The notes under the pieces were generated by a model. That model was not told the DNA's origin. It searched no databases and saw only the letters and a list, made by a program, of their open reading frames with translations. Shown here piece after piece: positions 16,486 to 24,930 of a DNA stretch of 64,000 bases. Every line of letters begins with the position of its first letter. Position 1 is the first letter of the stretch. Position numbers and translations under genes: made by a program. Source of the DNA: Streptomyces luteolus. GTDB taxonomy: Bacteria; Actinomycetota; Actinomycetes; Streptomycetales; Streptomycetaceae. The stretch is from assembly GCF_029968015.1 (NCBI RefSeq), contig NZ_JASCIS010000005.1, forward strand, positions 124,001 to 188,000, in the 5' to 3' direction.

Positions 16486-16995
16486 TCAGTCCCGCAGCGC
16501 GGTGAAGCGGCCCTGGTGGTAGAGGAGCGGACGGCCGACTCCGGCGGGGTCTCCGACGACGACCTGGCCGAGGACGAGCCGGTGATCGCCCGCGGGCACC
16601 CGGGCCACGACCCGGCAGACCATCCAGGCGAGCACGTCGTCCAGGACCGGCACACCCTCGGGGCCCTCGTGCCAGCGCGTGGGCGAACCGAAGCGGTCGG
16701 CGCCACTGCGCGCGAAGGTGGCGGCGAGGTCCTGCTGGTGCTCGCCGAGTATGTGGATGCCGACGTGCTCGGTGTCGGAGATCACGGGCCAGCTTGAGGA
16801 GCCGGTGCCGATACCGAAGGAGACGAGGGGCGGGTCGGCGGCGGCCGAGCTGAGGGAGGTGGCGGTGAAACCCACCGGTCCCGCGGGCCCGTTCGCGGTG
16901 ATCACGGCGACGCCGGCCGCGTGCCGCCGGAAGACCGAGCGCAGCAGGTCGGGTGAGGCGAGCTGCGGGGTACGAAGGTCGGGTGAGGCCGTCAT
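16486..16995 (-). CDS. Flavin reductase family protein
   Basis: A 169-residue protein of the flavin-reductase-like, FMN-binding split-barrel fold: LRSVFRRHAAGVAVITANG, VGFTATSLSSAAADPPLVSF and DHRLVLGQVV. Such proteins reduce FMN or FAD with NAD(P)H and supply two-component monooxygenases, or bind flavin for other roles. ATG 16995 has AAGGAC upstream. It ends about 190 bp before the start of etfB on the same strand, so it could read toward etfBA, but the gap has its own regulatory features. No monooxygenase partner is adjacent. Confidence 0.88.
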   Translation of the reverse strand: MTASPDLRTPQLASPDLLRSVFRRHAAGVAVITANGPAGPVGFTATSLSSAAADPPLVSFGIGTGSSSWPVISDTEHVGIHILGEHQQDLAATFARSGADRFGSPTRWHEGPEGVPVLDDVLAWMVCRVVARVPAGDHRLVLGQVVVGDPAGVGRPLLYHQGRFTALRD

Positions 16996-17201
16996 GGAGT
17001 TGTCCTTCTGCCGTGGTGAACGAGGTCCGTGGCTGCTCAGCGGCCCGGACAGCGCGCGCTCGCATGACGGCCGAGGTCCACGTGGGCGCGCTCGAAAAGA
17101 AGGATTTCCTGCGGCATGGAGTCAGGCTGACGATAGGTGTGGCGTGCAGTCAAGTGCGTACCGGGATATGGGAGCAGGCTCACGGCGGGCGCCCCGCGGG
17201 C

Positions 17202-17624
17202 TCAGACCGCCTCGCCGAGCGCGGCGATGACGTCCGCCTTCCGCGGCTGGCCGCTCGCGCGGCGCACCAACCGGCCCCGGGCGTCGAGGACGAGGACCGT
17301 GGGCGTGCGCAGGATGTCGAGGTCGCGGACGAGTTGGAGGCGCTCCTCGGCGTCGATCTCGATGTGGGCCACGCCGGGGACGAGTCGGCTCACCTCGGTG
17401 AGCGTGCGCCGCGTGGCCCGGCAGGGCTGGCAGAAGGCGCTGGAGAACTGCACGAGGGTGGCGCGCTCGCCGAGGGCGGCACCCAACTCCCGCTCGCCGA
17501 GCACCTGTTCACCGTCGCGCACCTTGAGCCTCCCGCTCCGCCGTCGGTGCAGCAGTCCGTAGGCGCTCGCCGCGAGGAGCACCGCCACACACACCATGAG
17601 TCCGGTCATCACCGCGTGCAGCAC
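17202..17624 (-). CDS. Membrane-anchored thioredoxin-like protein
   Basis: A 140-residue protein with an N-terminal hydrophobic anchor (MTGLMVCVAVLLAASAYGLL) and a thioredoxin fold with the redox motif FCQPC (Cys65, Cys68). The cis-proline region is LRTPTVLVLD. It is probably a membrane-tethered thiol-disulfide protein facing outward. The start is GTG 17624 or ATG 17609; neither has a ribosome site. It is divergent from a DUF4395 gene, a common pairing in actinobacteria, and the DUF4395 protein also has a CxxC, so they may act together in redox work. Confidence 0.88.
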   Translation of the reverse strand: MLHAVMTGLMVCVAVLLAASAYGLLHRRRSGRLKVRDGEQVLGERELGAALGERATLVQFSSAFCQPCRATRRTLTEVSRLVPGVAHIEIDAEERLQLVRDLDILRTPTVLVLDARGRLVRRASGQPRKADVIAALGEAV

Positions 17625-17626
17625 TC

Positions 17627-18112
17627 ATGAAGCCGCGAACATTCCCGTTCCCCTGGAGTGGCTTCCCGGGCGATGCTTGCCCTGTGGACCCCAAAGACGA
17701 GATCGACGCACGCGGACCCCGCTTCGGCGCCGCCCTGACGACGGTCGTGCTCGCCCTGGTGCTGATCACGGGCAGCGTCTGGCTGCTGGCCTGGCAGGCC
17801 CTGTGTTTCGCGACAGGTGTGGCCGCGGGGGTGCGGCGCACACCGTACGGGCTGCTGTTCCGCACGGTCGTACGGCCGCGGCTCGGGCCCGTCACGGAAC
17901 GCGAGTCGCCCGCGCCGCCGCGGTTCGCACAGGCGGTCGGGCTGCTCTTCGCCGCGCTCGGGCTCGTGGGGTACGCCGTGGGCCCGGAGTGGCTGGGAAT
18001 GGCCGCTACGGCGTGTGCGCTGGCGGCGGCGTTCCTCAACGCGGCGTTCGCGTACTGCCTCGGCTGCCGGCTGTTTCTGCTCTTCAAGCGGGGTACGAGC
18101 GTTCGGATCTGA
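17627..18112 (+). CDS. DUF4395 membrane protein
   Basis: A 161-residue protein if started at ATG 17627; the conserved part begins DARGPRFGAALTT, and GTG 17684 is an equally plausible start that leaves room for a promoter. Membrane segments are at the TVVLALVLITGSVWLLAW region, AVGLLFAALGLVGYAV and ATACALAAAFLNAAFAYCLG. The family CxxC appears as YCLGCRLF at the end of the last helix. Function unknown; its pairing with a thioredoxin-like protein suggests a role in membrane thiol redox. Confidence 0.87.
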   Translation: MKPRTFPFPWSGFPGDACPVDPKDEIDARGPRFGAALTTVVLALVLITGSVWLLAWQALCFATGVAAGVRRTPYGLLFRTVVRPRLGPVTERESPAPPRFAQAVGLLFAALGLVGYAVGPEWLGMAATACALAAAFLNAAFAYCLGCRLFLLFKRGTSVRI

Positions 18113-18314
18113 GTCGGACCTGAGTCGGACCTGAGTCGGATCCGAGTACGCGAACGGGGCGTACGTGACGAGAATCTCCCTGCTCACCGCCGTGAGGGGT
18201 GGCTACTCGGCCGTCGATGGGGCACGATCTGCGCAGCGCCCGAAACCTACGGGCCCGTAACTTACCCGCCAGGGGAGACCCTTCCCAGGCGCACAGAAGG
18301 GTCGATCGCCCCCC

Positions 18315-19022
18315 ATGGCAGAACTCGTCTACCGTCCGGTCATCGGTGCCGCGCTCACCATGTTCAAAGCGCTGGACCTGAGGATCGACCTGAAGGGTGC
18401 GGAGAACATTCCGCGCACCGGTGGCGCGGTCCTGGTGAGCAACCACATCAGCTACATGGACTTCATCTTCGCGGGGCTCGCGGCCCGTCCGCAGAAGCGC
18501 CTCGTGCGGTTCATGGCGAAGGACGCGGTGTTCCGGCACAAGGTGTCCGGTCCGCTGATGCGCGGCATGAAGCACATCCCGGTGGACCGCAACCAGGGGG
18601 AGGCGGCGTACGCGCACGCCCTCGACTCGCTGCGGTCCGGACAGATCGTGGGCGTCTTCCCGGAGGCGACGATCTCGCCGTCGTTCACGCTGAAGAGCTT
18701 CAAGTCGGGTGCCGCGCGGATGGCGCAGGAGGCCGGGGTTCCGCTGATCCCGGTGGCGCTGTGGGGCACGCAGCGGCTGTGGACCAAGGGACGGCCGCGG
18801 AACTTCAGGCGCAGCCACATCCCGGTGACGATCCGGGTGGGCGAGCCGGTGGAGGCGCCGCGCGAGCAGTACGCGGGGGCGATCACGCGGCGGCTGCGCG
18901 GGCGGGTCCAGGACCTCCTGGAAGCCGCCCAGCGCGCCTATCCCGTACGCCCCAAGGGGCTGGACGACACGTGGTGGGTGCCGGCGCACCTCGGGGGTAC
19001 GGCTCCGGAGCCGGTGAAGTAG
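18315..19022 (+). CDS. 1-acyl-sn-glycerol-3-phosphate acyltransferase family protein
   Basis: A 235-residue PlsC-type acyltransferase. The catalytic HX4D motif is NHISYMD and the substrate-binding motif is FPEATIS, with Ala in place of the usual Gly. Later blocks are KSGAARMAQEAGVPLIPVALWG. It would acylate lysophosphatidate in phospholipid synthesis at the membrane. It is monocistronic; a related but separate PlsC gene is at 52.5 kb and an OlsA-like one at 50.5 kb. Confidence 0.9.
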   Translation: MAELVYRPVIGAALTMFKALDLRIDLKGAENIPRTGGAVLVSNHISYMDFIFAGLAARPQKRLVRFMAKDAVFRHKVSGPLMRGMKHIPVDRNQGEAAYAHALDSLRSGQIVGVFPEATISPSFTLKSFKSGAARMAQEAGVPLIPVALWGTQRLWTKGRPRNFRRSHIPVTIRVGEPVEAPREQYAGAITRRLRGRVQDLLEAAQRAYPVRPKGLDDTWWVPAHLGGTAPEPVK

Positions 19023-19036
19023 CGCGGGGCGCAGGT

Positions 19037-19143
19037 CTTTCAGTCCCCATCCCCGCCCCTTCCCGAAAGCCTGCGGCGCTGTCGTTTTGGCTTTCCCGCC
19101 GTTGTGGCTGAGCGCGCAGTTCCCCGTGCCCCTGCCGGGGCGC
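19037..19143. repeat. Partial dispersed intergenic repeat
   Basis: Contains CCCCGCCCCTTCCCG and GCGCAGTTCCCCGTGCCCCT, both of which recur in direct or inverted form in the repeat blocks at 40.1-40.3, 58.2 and 63.3 kb. It separates the convergent PlsC and B3/4 genes. Confidence 0.6.
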
Positions 19144-19144
19144 C

Positions 19145-19837
19145 CTACTCCGGCGCGCCCAGCTGTACCCGCGCCCCCGGGCTGAACTTCTCCAGGAGCT
19201 CGGCGAGTTCGGCCCCCGCCCGCTCCAGGTCGGCGAGCGGCATCGGCGCGAGCGACTCCAGCAGGAACAGCGCGCTCGTCGAGTCCTCCGTGAGGCGCGT
19301 GCGGGGGCCCTGGCGCCAGTTCCAGCGGCGGCAGGTGACGCCCGCTTCGTCACGCCAGACGACCTCACCCGCGTCCGGGTGCTCGACGGTCTCCTCCCCC
19401 GCCGCCGTCGTCACGAACTCCTCGTCGCCCTGCGCCCGTACGAGACGCATGCCGCCCCGGATGCGGTCGAGGTCCTCGCCGCCGACCGGGATCAGGTGGG
19501 CCACGCTGATCGCGTTGTAGACGTCGACCAGGACGTTGATGCGGGGCAGTCCGCCGTCCGTGAGGGCGCGCTTCGCGAGGGCCTCGGCGGAGTTGCGGGT
19601 GCGCGAGGGCTTGGCGCCGAACGCGGTGTACGCCGCGCGCCAGGCCGCCATGTGCGGGTCCTCGTGCGGGGCGCGGCCGTCGAGCCGGTCGGCGAGGCGG
19701 CGCGCGGCGTCGTCGAGGAGGGCCGAACTGGCCTCGGTGCTGGGGCCGTTGACGAGCCCGCGGGCCTCGATGGCGAGGTGGGTGAAGCCGGGGACGAGGG
19801 TGCGGACCTCGTCCGCGACGGTCAGTTCGAGAGTCAT
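19145..19837 (-). CDS. B3/4 (tRNA-binding-like) domain protein
   Basis: A 230-residue protein homologous to the B3/B4 editing domain of phenylalanyl-tRNA synthetase beta chains, as seen in AAYTAFGAKPSRTRNSAEAL, LPRINVLVDVYNAISV and IPVGGEDLDRIRGG. Standalone B3/4 proteins are thought to edit mischarged tRNA or act on amino acid derivatives, but this is family-level inference. It lies 22 bp downstream of the transglutaminase-like gene on the same strand and may be co-transcribed with it. Confidence 0.85.
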   Translation of the reverse strand: MTLELTVADEVRTLVPGFTHLAIEARGLVNGPSTEASSALLDDAARRLADRLDGRAPHEDPHMAAWRAAYTAFGAKPSRTRNSAEALAKRALTDGGLPRINVLVDVYNAISVAHLIPVGGEDLDRIRGGMRLVRAQGDEEFVTTAAGEETVEHPDAGEVVWRDEAGVTCRRWNWRQGPRTRLTEDSTSALFLLESLAPMPLADLERAGAELAELLEKFSPGARVQLGAPE

Positions 19838-19859
19838 GCCGAGCCTTGGGTCGAAGCGG

Positions 19860-20459
19860 TCACAGTGTGTCGGGGAGCGTCCGCCACAGCGTCGGGCGGT
19901 CGGGGGCGGCCTTCAGAGCGTCCAGGACCACGACGTGCGGTTCAGCATAGAGTACGGGATAGTCCAGCTCACTGAACTCCGCCCGCGGTACCCACGCAAG
20001 CCGCTCCCCGGAGAGCGAGAACCGCGCGTCCACGCCGGGCTTGTTGCCCCGTACGTCCTGGCGGTGCCAGGCGCCGTCGAGCCACACCGCGATCAGGCCG
20101 TGCAGGGCATGCCCCTCCTCCGGGCCGTCGCCGAGGGTCAGCCGCTGGTAGCAGAACGCGGTGGGGATATCGGCGGCGCGCAGCAGGGCGGCGGCCAGAT
20201 GAGCCTTGGCGTGACAGATGCCGGTACGGAGTTCCAGTACGTCCGAGGCGCGCCAGGTGACCCGCGGATCACCGGAGTCCTGCGAGTGCGGCACGGCGTC
20301 CCGTACGAAGGCATAGGCGGCGCGGGCGTATGCGTATACATCGGGCGTCGAGGCCTGGAGGCGTTCCACCTCGCGCCGGATCGACGGGTGACCGTGGTCC
20401 ACCGCCTCGTTCTCGGCCAGATAAACGGAGAGTTGAGGGTGTTCCTGGAGGAGTTCCAT
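19860..20459 (-). CDS. Transglutaminase-like domain protein
   Basis: A 199-residue protein with a transglutaminase core: the nucleophile Cys is in LELRTGICHAKAHLAAALLR, the His in HGLIAVWLDGAWHRQDVRGN, the Asp in VDARFS. Such proteins may be proteases or transferases. ATG 20459 is chosen because a promoter (TTGACT, 18 bp, TACGTT) ends eight bases upstream, which predicts a leaderless mRNA; the open frame continues upstream to 20528 through the hairpin. It is followed by the B3/4 gene. Confidence 0.85.
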   Translation of the reverse strand: MELLQEHPQLSVYLAENEAVDHGHPSIRREVERLQASTPDVYAYARAAYAFVRDAVPHSQDSGDPRVTWRASDVLELRTGICHAKAHLAAALLRAADIPTAFCYQRLTLGDGPEEGHALHGLIAVWLDGAWHRQDVRGNKPGVDARFSLSGERLAWVPRAEFSELDYPVLYAEPHVVVLDALKAAPDRPTLWRTLPDTL

Positions 20460-20467
20460 GCGGCCAG

Positions 20468-20497
20468 AACGTACGGAAGCGGCCGACCGCAAGTCAA
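20468..20497 (-). promoter_or_regulatory. Promoter of the transglutaminase-like gene
   Basis: On the minus strand TTGACT (20492-20497) and TACGTT (20468-20473) are 18 bp apart, and the ATG begins 8 nt after the -10. The -35 lies in the loop of the upstream gene's terminator hairpin and one arm of that hairpin fills the spacer. Confidence 0.7.
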
Positions 20498-20516
20498 TCA
20501 CTTTACGGTCGGCCGC
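20479..20516 (-). terminator. Terminator hairpin after the threonine aldolase gene
   Basis: Perfect 11-bp arms GCGGCCGACCG (20479-20489) and CGGTCGGCCGC (20506-20516), with a 16-nt loop, begin 13 bp after the aldolase stop on the minus strand. Confidence 0.8.
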
Positions 20517-20528
20517 ATACTCATACAC

Positions 20529-21620
20529 TTAGCGGGAGGCCATCTCCTCCTTGAGGGCGGCCACGAATCCGTCCACGTCGTCCGCGGTGGTGTCGAAGGA
20601 GCACATCCAGCGCACGTCGCCCGCCGCCTCGTCCCAGAAGTAGAAGCGGTAGCGCTGCTGCAGGCGCTCGCTCACGTCGTGCGGGAGGCGCGCGAAGACG
20701 GCGTTGGCCTGCACGGGGTGCAGGATCTCCACCCCGTCGACGGCGCGGACGCCCTCGGCGAGGCGCTGGGCCATCTCGTTGGCGTGCCGGGCGTTGCGCA
20801 GCCACAGATCCTTGGCCAGCAGCGCCTCCAACTGCACGGAGACGAACCGCATCTTGGACGCCAGCTGCATGGACAGCTTCCGCAGATGCTTCATGTGCCG
20901 CACCGCGTCCGGGTTCAGGACGACGACGGCCTCGCCGAACAGGGCACCGTTCTTGGTGCCGCCGAAGGAGAGCACATCGACCCCGGCGCGGTTGGTGAAG
21001 GTCCGCATCGGTACGTCGAGGGAGGCGGCCGCGTTCGCGATGCGGGCGCCGTCCAGGTGCACCTTCATGCCGTGCGCGTGGGCGTGCTCGCAGATCGCGC
21101 GGATCTCCTCGGGCGTGTAGACGGTGCCCAGTTCGGTGTTCTGCGCGATCGAGACGACCTGCGGCATCGCCCGGTGCTCGTCGTCCCAGCCGTACGCCTC
21201 CCGGTCGATCAGCTCCGGGGTGAGCTTGCCGTCCGGCGTCGCCACGGTGAGGAGCTTGAGGCCGCCGACCTTCTCGGGGGCACCGCACTCGTCGACGTGG
21301 ATGTGCGCGGTGTCGGCGCAGATCACCGCGCCCCAGCGGTCGGTGAGCGCCTGAAGTGCCGTGACGTTGGCGCCCGTTCCGTTGAAGACCGGGAAGGCCT
21401 CGGCGCTCGCGCCGAAGTGGCCGCGGATCACCTGCTGGAGGTGCGCGGTGTAGTCGTCCTCACCGTACGCGACCTGGTGGCCGCCGTTGGCGAGGGCGAG
21501 GGCCGCGAGTATCTCGGGGTGTGCCCCGGCGTAGTTGTCGCTGGCGAAGCCTCGTGTCTCCGGGTCGTGATGGCGGCGGGCGTCTGTCTTCGGAGGGTTC
21601 GGAGGGTTCGGAGGGTTCAC
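20529..21620 (-). CDS. Low-specificity L-threonine aldolase
   Basis: A PLP fold-type I enzyme that cleaves threonine or related beta-hydroxy amino acids to glycine and an aldehyde. The core reads FASDNYAGAHPEILAAL, VFNGTGANVTALQAL, HLDGARIANAAASL and the PLP lysine in SFGGTKNGALFGE. I start it at GTG 21620, which overlaps the SDR stop by four bases (GTGA), giving 363 residues. The N-terminus contains a 9-nt repeat (NPP three times). Third gene of the DUF6421-SDR-aldolase operon. Confidence 0.92.
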   Translation of the reverse strand: MNPPNPPNPPKTDARRHHDPETRGFASDNYAGAHPEILAALALANGGHQVAYGEDDYTAHLQQVIRGHFGASAEAFPVFNGTGANVTALQALTDRWGAVICADTAHIHVDECGAPEKVGGLKLLTVATPDGKLTPELIDREAYGWDDEHRAMPQVVSIAQNTELGTVYTPEEIRAICEHAHAHGMKVHLDGARIANAAASLDVPMRTFTNRAGVDVLSFGGTKNGALFGEAVVVLNPDAVRHMKHLRKLSMQLASKMRFVSVQLEALLAKDLWLRNARHANEMAQRLAEGVRAVDGVEILHPVQANAVFARLPHDVSERLQQRYRFYFWDEAAGDVRWMCSFDTTADDVDGFVAALKEEMASR

Positions 21621-22381
21621 GGCTTCTCGGTCAGCCACTGGCGGGTTCCGTTCACATCCTCGGCGGGCCGCTCCCACACTCCGGCGATGGCCTCGGCCAG
21701 CTCCGTCACGTCGGTGAAGCCCGCGAACTTCGCGTTGGGGCGTTCGGCTCGCATGGCCTCGTGCACCAGCGCCTTCACCACCAGGATGACCGCTGCCGAG
21801 GTCAGCTCGGAACCGTCCGCCTTGGCCGTCTTGCGGAAGGCGTCGCCGAGGGCGAGCGTCCAGGCCTCGGCGGCCGCCTTGGACGCGGCGTACGCGGCGT
21901 TGCCGGCCGTCGGCTTGCTCGCGCCGGCGGCGCTGACCAGGACGTACCGCCCGCGGTCGCTGCGGCGCAGGCCCTGCTCGAAGGCGAGCGAGGTGTGCTG
22001 GACGGTGCGGATCAGGAGCTTCTCCAGGACGTCCCAGTCGGCCAGGTCGGTCTCGGCGAAGGTCGCGCTGCCGCGCCAGCCGCCGACCAGGTGCACGAGG
22101 CCGTCGATCCGCCCGAACTCCTTCTCGGTACGGGCGACCCAGTCGCGGGTGGCGTCGAGGTCGAGGAGGTCGACCGTGTCGCCGGTGACCGTCGCGCCGC
22201 CGTGCGCGTACCGGGCGGCGTCCACGGCCTCGGCGAGGCGGGTCGCGTCCGCGTCGGAGGCGACCACCGTGGCGCCCGCCTCGGCCAGGCGCAGCAGGGT
22301 GGCCCGCCCAGCGGGTCCGGCCGCTCCTGCCACCGCGATCACAGCACCGTTCAGCACACCGTTCCCGTTTCCGTCTCTCAT
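21617..22381 (-). CDS. Short-chain dehydrogenase/reductase
   Basis: A 254-residue SDR with the NAD(P) motif VAGAAGPAGRAT, the DL pair at VDLLDLDA and the catalytic region SAAG...AYAASKAA (Tyr and Lys of YxxxK). ATG 22381 is chosen over GTG 22414 because GGAGGTGAGG is just upstream of it; the GTG overlaps the DUF6421 stop by four bases. Substrate unknown; operon with DUF6421 and threonine aldolase suggests a linked amino acid or hydroxy acid function. Confidence 0.9.
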   Translation of the reverse strand: MRDGNGNGVLNGAVIAVAGAAGPAGRATLLRLAEAGATVVASDADATRLAEAVDAARYAHGGATVTGDTVDLLDLDATRDWVARTEKEFGRIDGLVHLVGGWRGSATFAETDLADWDVLEKLLIRTVQHTSLAFEQGLRRSDRGRYVLVSAAGASKPTAGNAAYAASKAAAEAWTLALGDAFRKTAKADGSELTSAAVILVVKALVHEAMRAERPNAKFAGFTDVTELAEAIAGVWERPAEDVNGTRQWLTEKP

Positions 22382-22410
22382 GGTCCTCACCTCCGCGTCG
22401 GCGGGGCGGC

Positions 22411-23811
22411 TCACGCGGCGACCCGCTGGACGTCCGCTGCCGTGATCCCCCTGGTCGAGGCGATCACGCCCTTGAGCTTCTTGGAAAGCGCCTCATAGAA
22501 CATGCTCAGCGGAAACTCGTCCGCAAGCACCTCGTCGACCAGTTTGCGGGGCGGCAAGGAGGTGTCCAGGGCGTCCGGGCCCTTGGCCCAGCGCGATCCC
22601 GGGTGCGGGGCGAGATAGGTGGAGACCAGGTCGTACGCGGCGAACCAATGCACCAGCTTGGGGCGGTCGATGCCCGCGCGGTACAGCTCCTCGATCTCGG
22701 CGCAGAGCTGGTTGGTGATCTGCGGGGCCCGGTCCCAGTCGATGCGCAGGGTGTTGTCGGTCCAGCGCACCACGTCGTGCTTGTGCAGGTACGCGAAGAG
22801 CAGCTGGCCGCCGAGGCCGTCGTAGTTCTTGACGCGGTCGCCGGTGACGGGGAAGCGGAACATCCGGTCGAAGAGCACGGCGTACTGGACGTCGCGGCCG
22901 TGCCGGTTGCCCTCGGACTCCAGCTTCACGGCCTCCTTGAAGGCGGTGAGGTCGCAGCGCAGCTCCTCCAGGCCGTACATCCAGAACGGCTGGCGCTGCT
23001 TGATCATGAACGGGTCGAAGGGCAGGTCGCCGTGGCTGTGGGTGCGGTCGTGGACCATGTCCCAGAGCACGAAGGCTTCCTTGCAGCGCTCCTGGTCGCC
23101 GATCATCTCGCGGATGTCGTCGGGCAGTTCGAGCCCGAGGAGGTCGACGGCGGACTCGGTGACGCGGCGGAAGCGGGCCGCCTCGCGGTCGCAGAAGATG
23201 CCGCCCCAGGAGAAGCGCTCGGGGGCCTCGCGCACGGCGATCGTCTCGGGGAAGAGCACCGCGGAGTTGGTGTCGTACCCGGAGGTGAAGTCCTCGAAGG
23301 TGATGCCGCAGAACAGCGGGTTGTCGTAGCGCGTGGCCTCCAGGTCGGCCAGCCAGTCGGGCCAGACCATCTTGAGGGCGACCGCCTCGAGGTTGCGGTC
23401 GGGGTTGCCGTTCTGCGTGTACATCGGGAAGACCACGAGGTGCTGCAGTCCGTCCTCGCGCCGCGCGGCGGGCTGGAAGGCGAGCAGCGAGTCCAGGAAG
23501 TCGGGCACCTGGAAGCCCTCGTCGGCCCAGCGCCGCAGGTCGAGGCCGAGGGCCCGGAGATACGCGGCGTCGTGCGGGAGCAGCGGCGCGAGCTGCTCGA
23601 CCGCGGATATGACGCGGTCCACGGTGAGCTCGGCCACGGAGCGGGGCGGGGCGTGCTCGGCGTCGAAGTCGATCGAGCCGTCCGCGGACTGCCAGGGCCT
23701 GATCTCCTCCACGGCATCCTTGAGCACCGGCCAGGCAGGGTGCTCGATCACCCTGGATGACGCGGAAGGAATCTGTCCCTCCGCCACAGGCTGCACAAGA
23801 ATTTCCGTCAT
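22411..23811 (-). CDS. DUF6421 family protein
   Basis: A 466-residue soluble protein, start ATG 23811 with AGGAAG upstream. Recognised by its overall sequence (VVFPMYTQNGNPDRNLEAVA, WDMVHDRTHSHGDLPFDPF, QPFWMYGLEELRCDL). The HDRTHSHGD stretch with clustered His and Asp could bind metal, but that is a guess. No function is established. It leads an operon with an SDR and threonine aldolase. The promoter region holds a striking 12-bp inverted repeat. Confidence 0.8.
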   Translation of the reverse strand: MTEILVQPVAEGQIPSASSRVIEHPAWPVLKDAVEEIRPWQSADGSIDFDAEHAPPRSVAELTVDRVISAVEQLAPLLPHDAAYLRALGLDLRRWADEGFQVPDFLDSLLAFQPAARREDGLQHLVVFPMYTQNGNPDRNLEAVALKMVWPDWLADLEATRYDNPLFCGITFEDFTSGYDTNSAVLFPETIAVREAPERFSWGGIFCDREAARFRRVTESAVDLLGLELPDDIREMIGDQERCKEAFVLWDMVHDRTHSHGDLPFDPFMIKQRQPFWMYGLEELRCDLTAFKEAVKLESEGNRHGRDVQYAVLFDRMFRFPVTGDRVKNYDGLGGQLLFAYLHKHDVVRWTDNTLRIDWDRAPQITNQLCAEIEELYRAGIDRPKLVHWFAAYDLVSTYLAPHPGSRWAKGPDALDTSLPPRKLVDEVLADEFPLSMFYEALSKKLKGVIASTRGITAADVQRVAA

Positions 23812-23826
23812 GTCACTTCCTCCACG

Positions 23827-23876
23827 GGAGAACCTCGCGTAAAGACACCGTATGCATGCGAGGTTCTCCGCCACAA
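23827..23876 (-). promoter_or_regulatory. DUF6421 operon promoter flanked by a 12-bp inverted repeat
   Basis: GGAGAACCTCGC (23827-23838) and GCGAGGTTCTCC (23858-23869) are perfect complements 19 bp apart. On the minus strand a -35 TTGTGG (23871-23876) and -10 TACGGT (23847-23852) with 18-bp spacing place one arm in the spacer and the other just past the start site. Confidence 0.6.
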
Positions 23877-23892
23877 GGGGAGCCTGCGGAAA

Positions 23893-24930
23893 TTATCCTG
23901 CGAGACCCCCTGATTCACCGATGTTTTTCCTGCCGTTCCCCAGATTGGCAGCGTTCCCTGGGGCGGCGGCTGTCCCGGCGATCGCGGCCGCCGCGCCCTC
24001 CAGTGCCGCGCGGGCGTCGGCGAGCGCCTGGGGGAAGCCGAAGAAGCCGTGGAACATCTGCGGGAAGTGCGCCTCCGTGACCGGGACGCCCGCCTCGCGC
24101 AGGCGTTCCGCGTAGGCCGTGCCCTCGTCGCAGAGCGGATCGCAGCCCGCCGTGACGATGTGCGCGGGCGGCAGTCCGGACAGCTCGCCGAGCAGCGGGG
24201 AGATCCTCGGGTCGGCCGGGTCGCCGCCGGCCGCGAGGTACTGCTGCCCGAACCACTTCATGTGCGCCAGGGACAGGAAGAAGCCGCTGCCGTTGCGCTG
24301 CAGGGACGGCCACGGGCGGCTCATGTCGGTCGCCGGGTAGATCAGCAGCTGCAGCGCGACGGCCGGGCCGCCCTCGTCCCTGGCCTGCTGCGCGATCACC
24401 GCGGAGAGGTTGCCGCCCGCACTGTCCCCGGCCACGACCAGGGCGTCCGGGTCTCCGCCGAGCTCCTCGACGTGCGCCGCGGTCCAGCACAGGGCGGCGT
24501 ACGCGTCCCGCACCCCCGCCGGGAACGGATGCTCGGGCGCGAGCCGGTAGTCCACGGCGACGACCGCGGCGCCCGCCTCCCGGCAGAGCCCGCGGGCCGT
24601 GCTGTCGTGGCTCTCCAGGTCGCCGATGACCCAGCCGCCGCCGTGCAGGAAGAGCACGGTCGGCCGGGGCCCGGCGGCCGACGCCGGGTCCGGCAGGTAG
24701 ATCCGTACCGGAATCTCGGGCTCGCCCTCCGGTCCCGGGATCACGCGGTCCTCCACCGAGCCGACCTCGGGCGGCTCCCAGGGCGGGCGCGGCTGCGCCG
24801 ACAGGATCCGCCGGGCCTGAGCGGCGTCGGTCACCGTGCCCCCGAGGTCCGGGAAGACGGAGGTGATCAGGTCCACCAACTGCCGTGCGTCCGGCGGGAG
24901 TCGGTCCTCTCTCACATGCTCTGTCGTCAT
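23893..24930 (-). CDS. Alpha/beta hydrolase (hormone-sensitive-lipase-like carboxylesterase)
   Basis: A 345-residue esterase. The oxyanion motif is FLHGGGWVIGD, the nucleophile motif is VVAGDSAGGNLSA, the acid is in TAGCDPLCDEG and the His in HFPQMFHGFFGF. These match family IV (HSL) esterases. ATG 24930 with AGGAGG overlaps the stop of the upstream LLM gene by four bases (ATGA), so the two are translationally coupled. The pair faces a PadR regulator that likely controls it. Confidence 0.93.
   Translation of the reverse strand: MTTEHVREDRLPPDARQLVDLITSVFPDLGGTVTDAAQARRILSAQPRPPWEPPEVGSVEDRVIPGPEGEPEIPVRIYLPDPASAAGPRPTVLFLHGGGWVIGDLESHDSTARGLCREAGAAVVAVDYRLAPEHPFPAGVRDAYAALCWTAAHVEELGGDPDALVVAGDSAGGNLSAVIAQQARDEGGPAVALQLLIYPATDMSRPWPSLQRNGSGFFLSLAHMKWFGQQYLAAGGDPADPRISPLLGELSGLPPAHIVTAGCDPLCDEGTAYAERLREAGVPVTEAHFPQMFHGFFGFPQALADARAALEGAAAAIAGTAAAPGNAANLGNGRKNIGESGGLAG

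Noticed and set aside
17600-17660. A SigR-like GGGAAT box upstream of the thioredoxin-like gene
   Set aside because: The expected GTT block at 18-19 bp spacing is not present, so a disulfide-stress promoter cannot be claimed.
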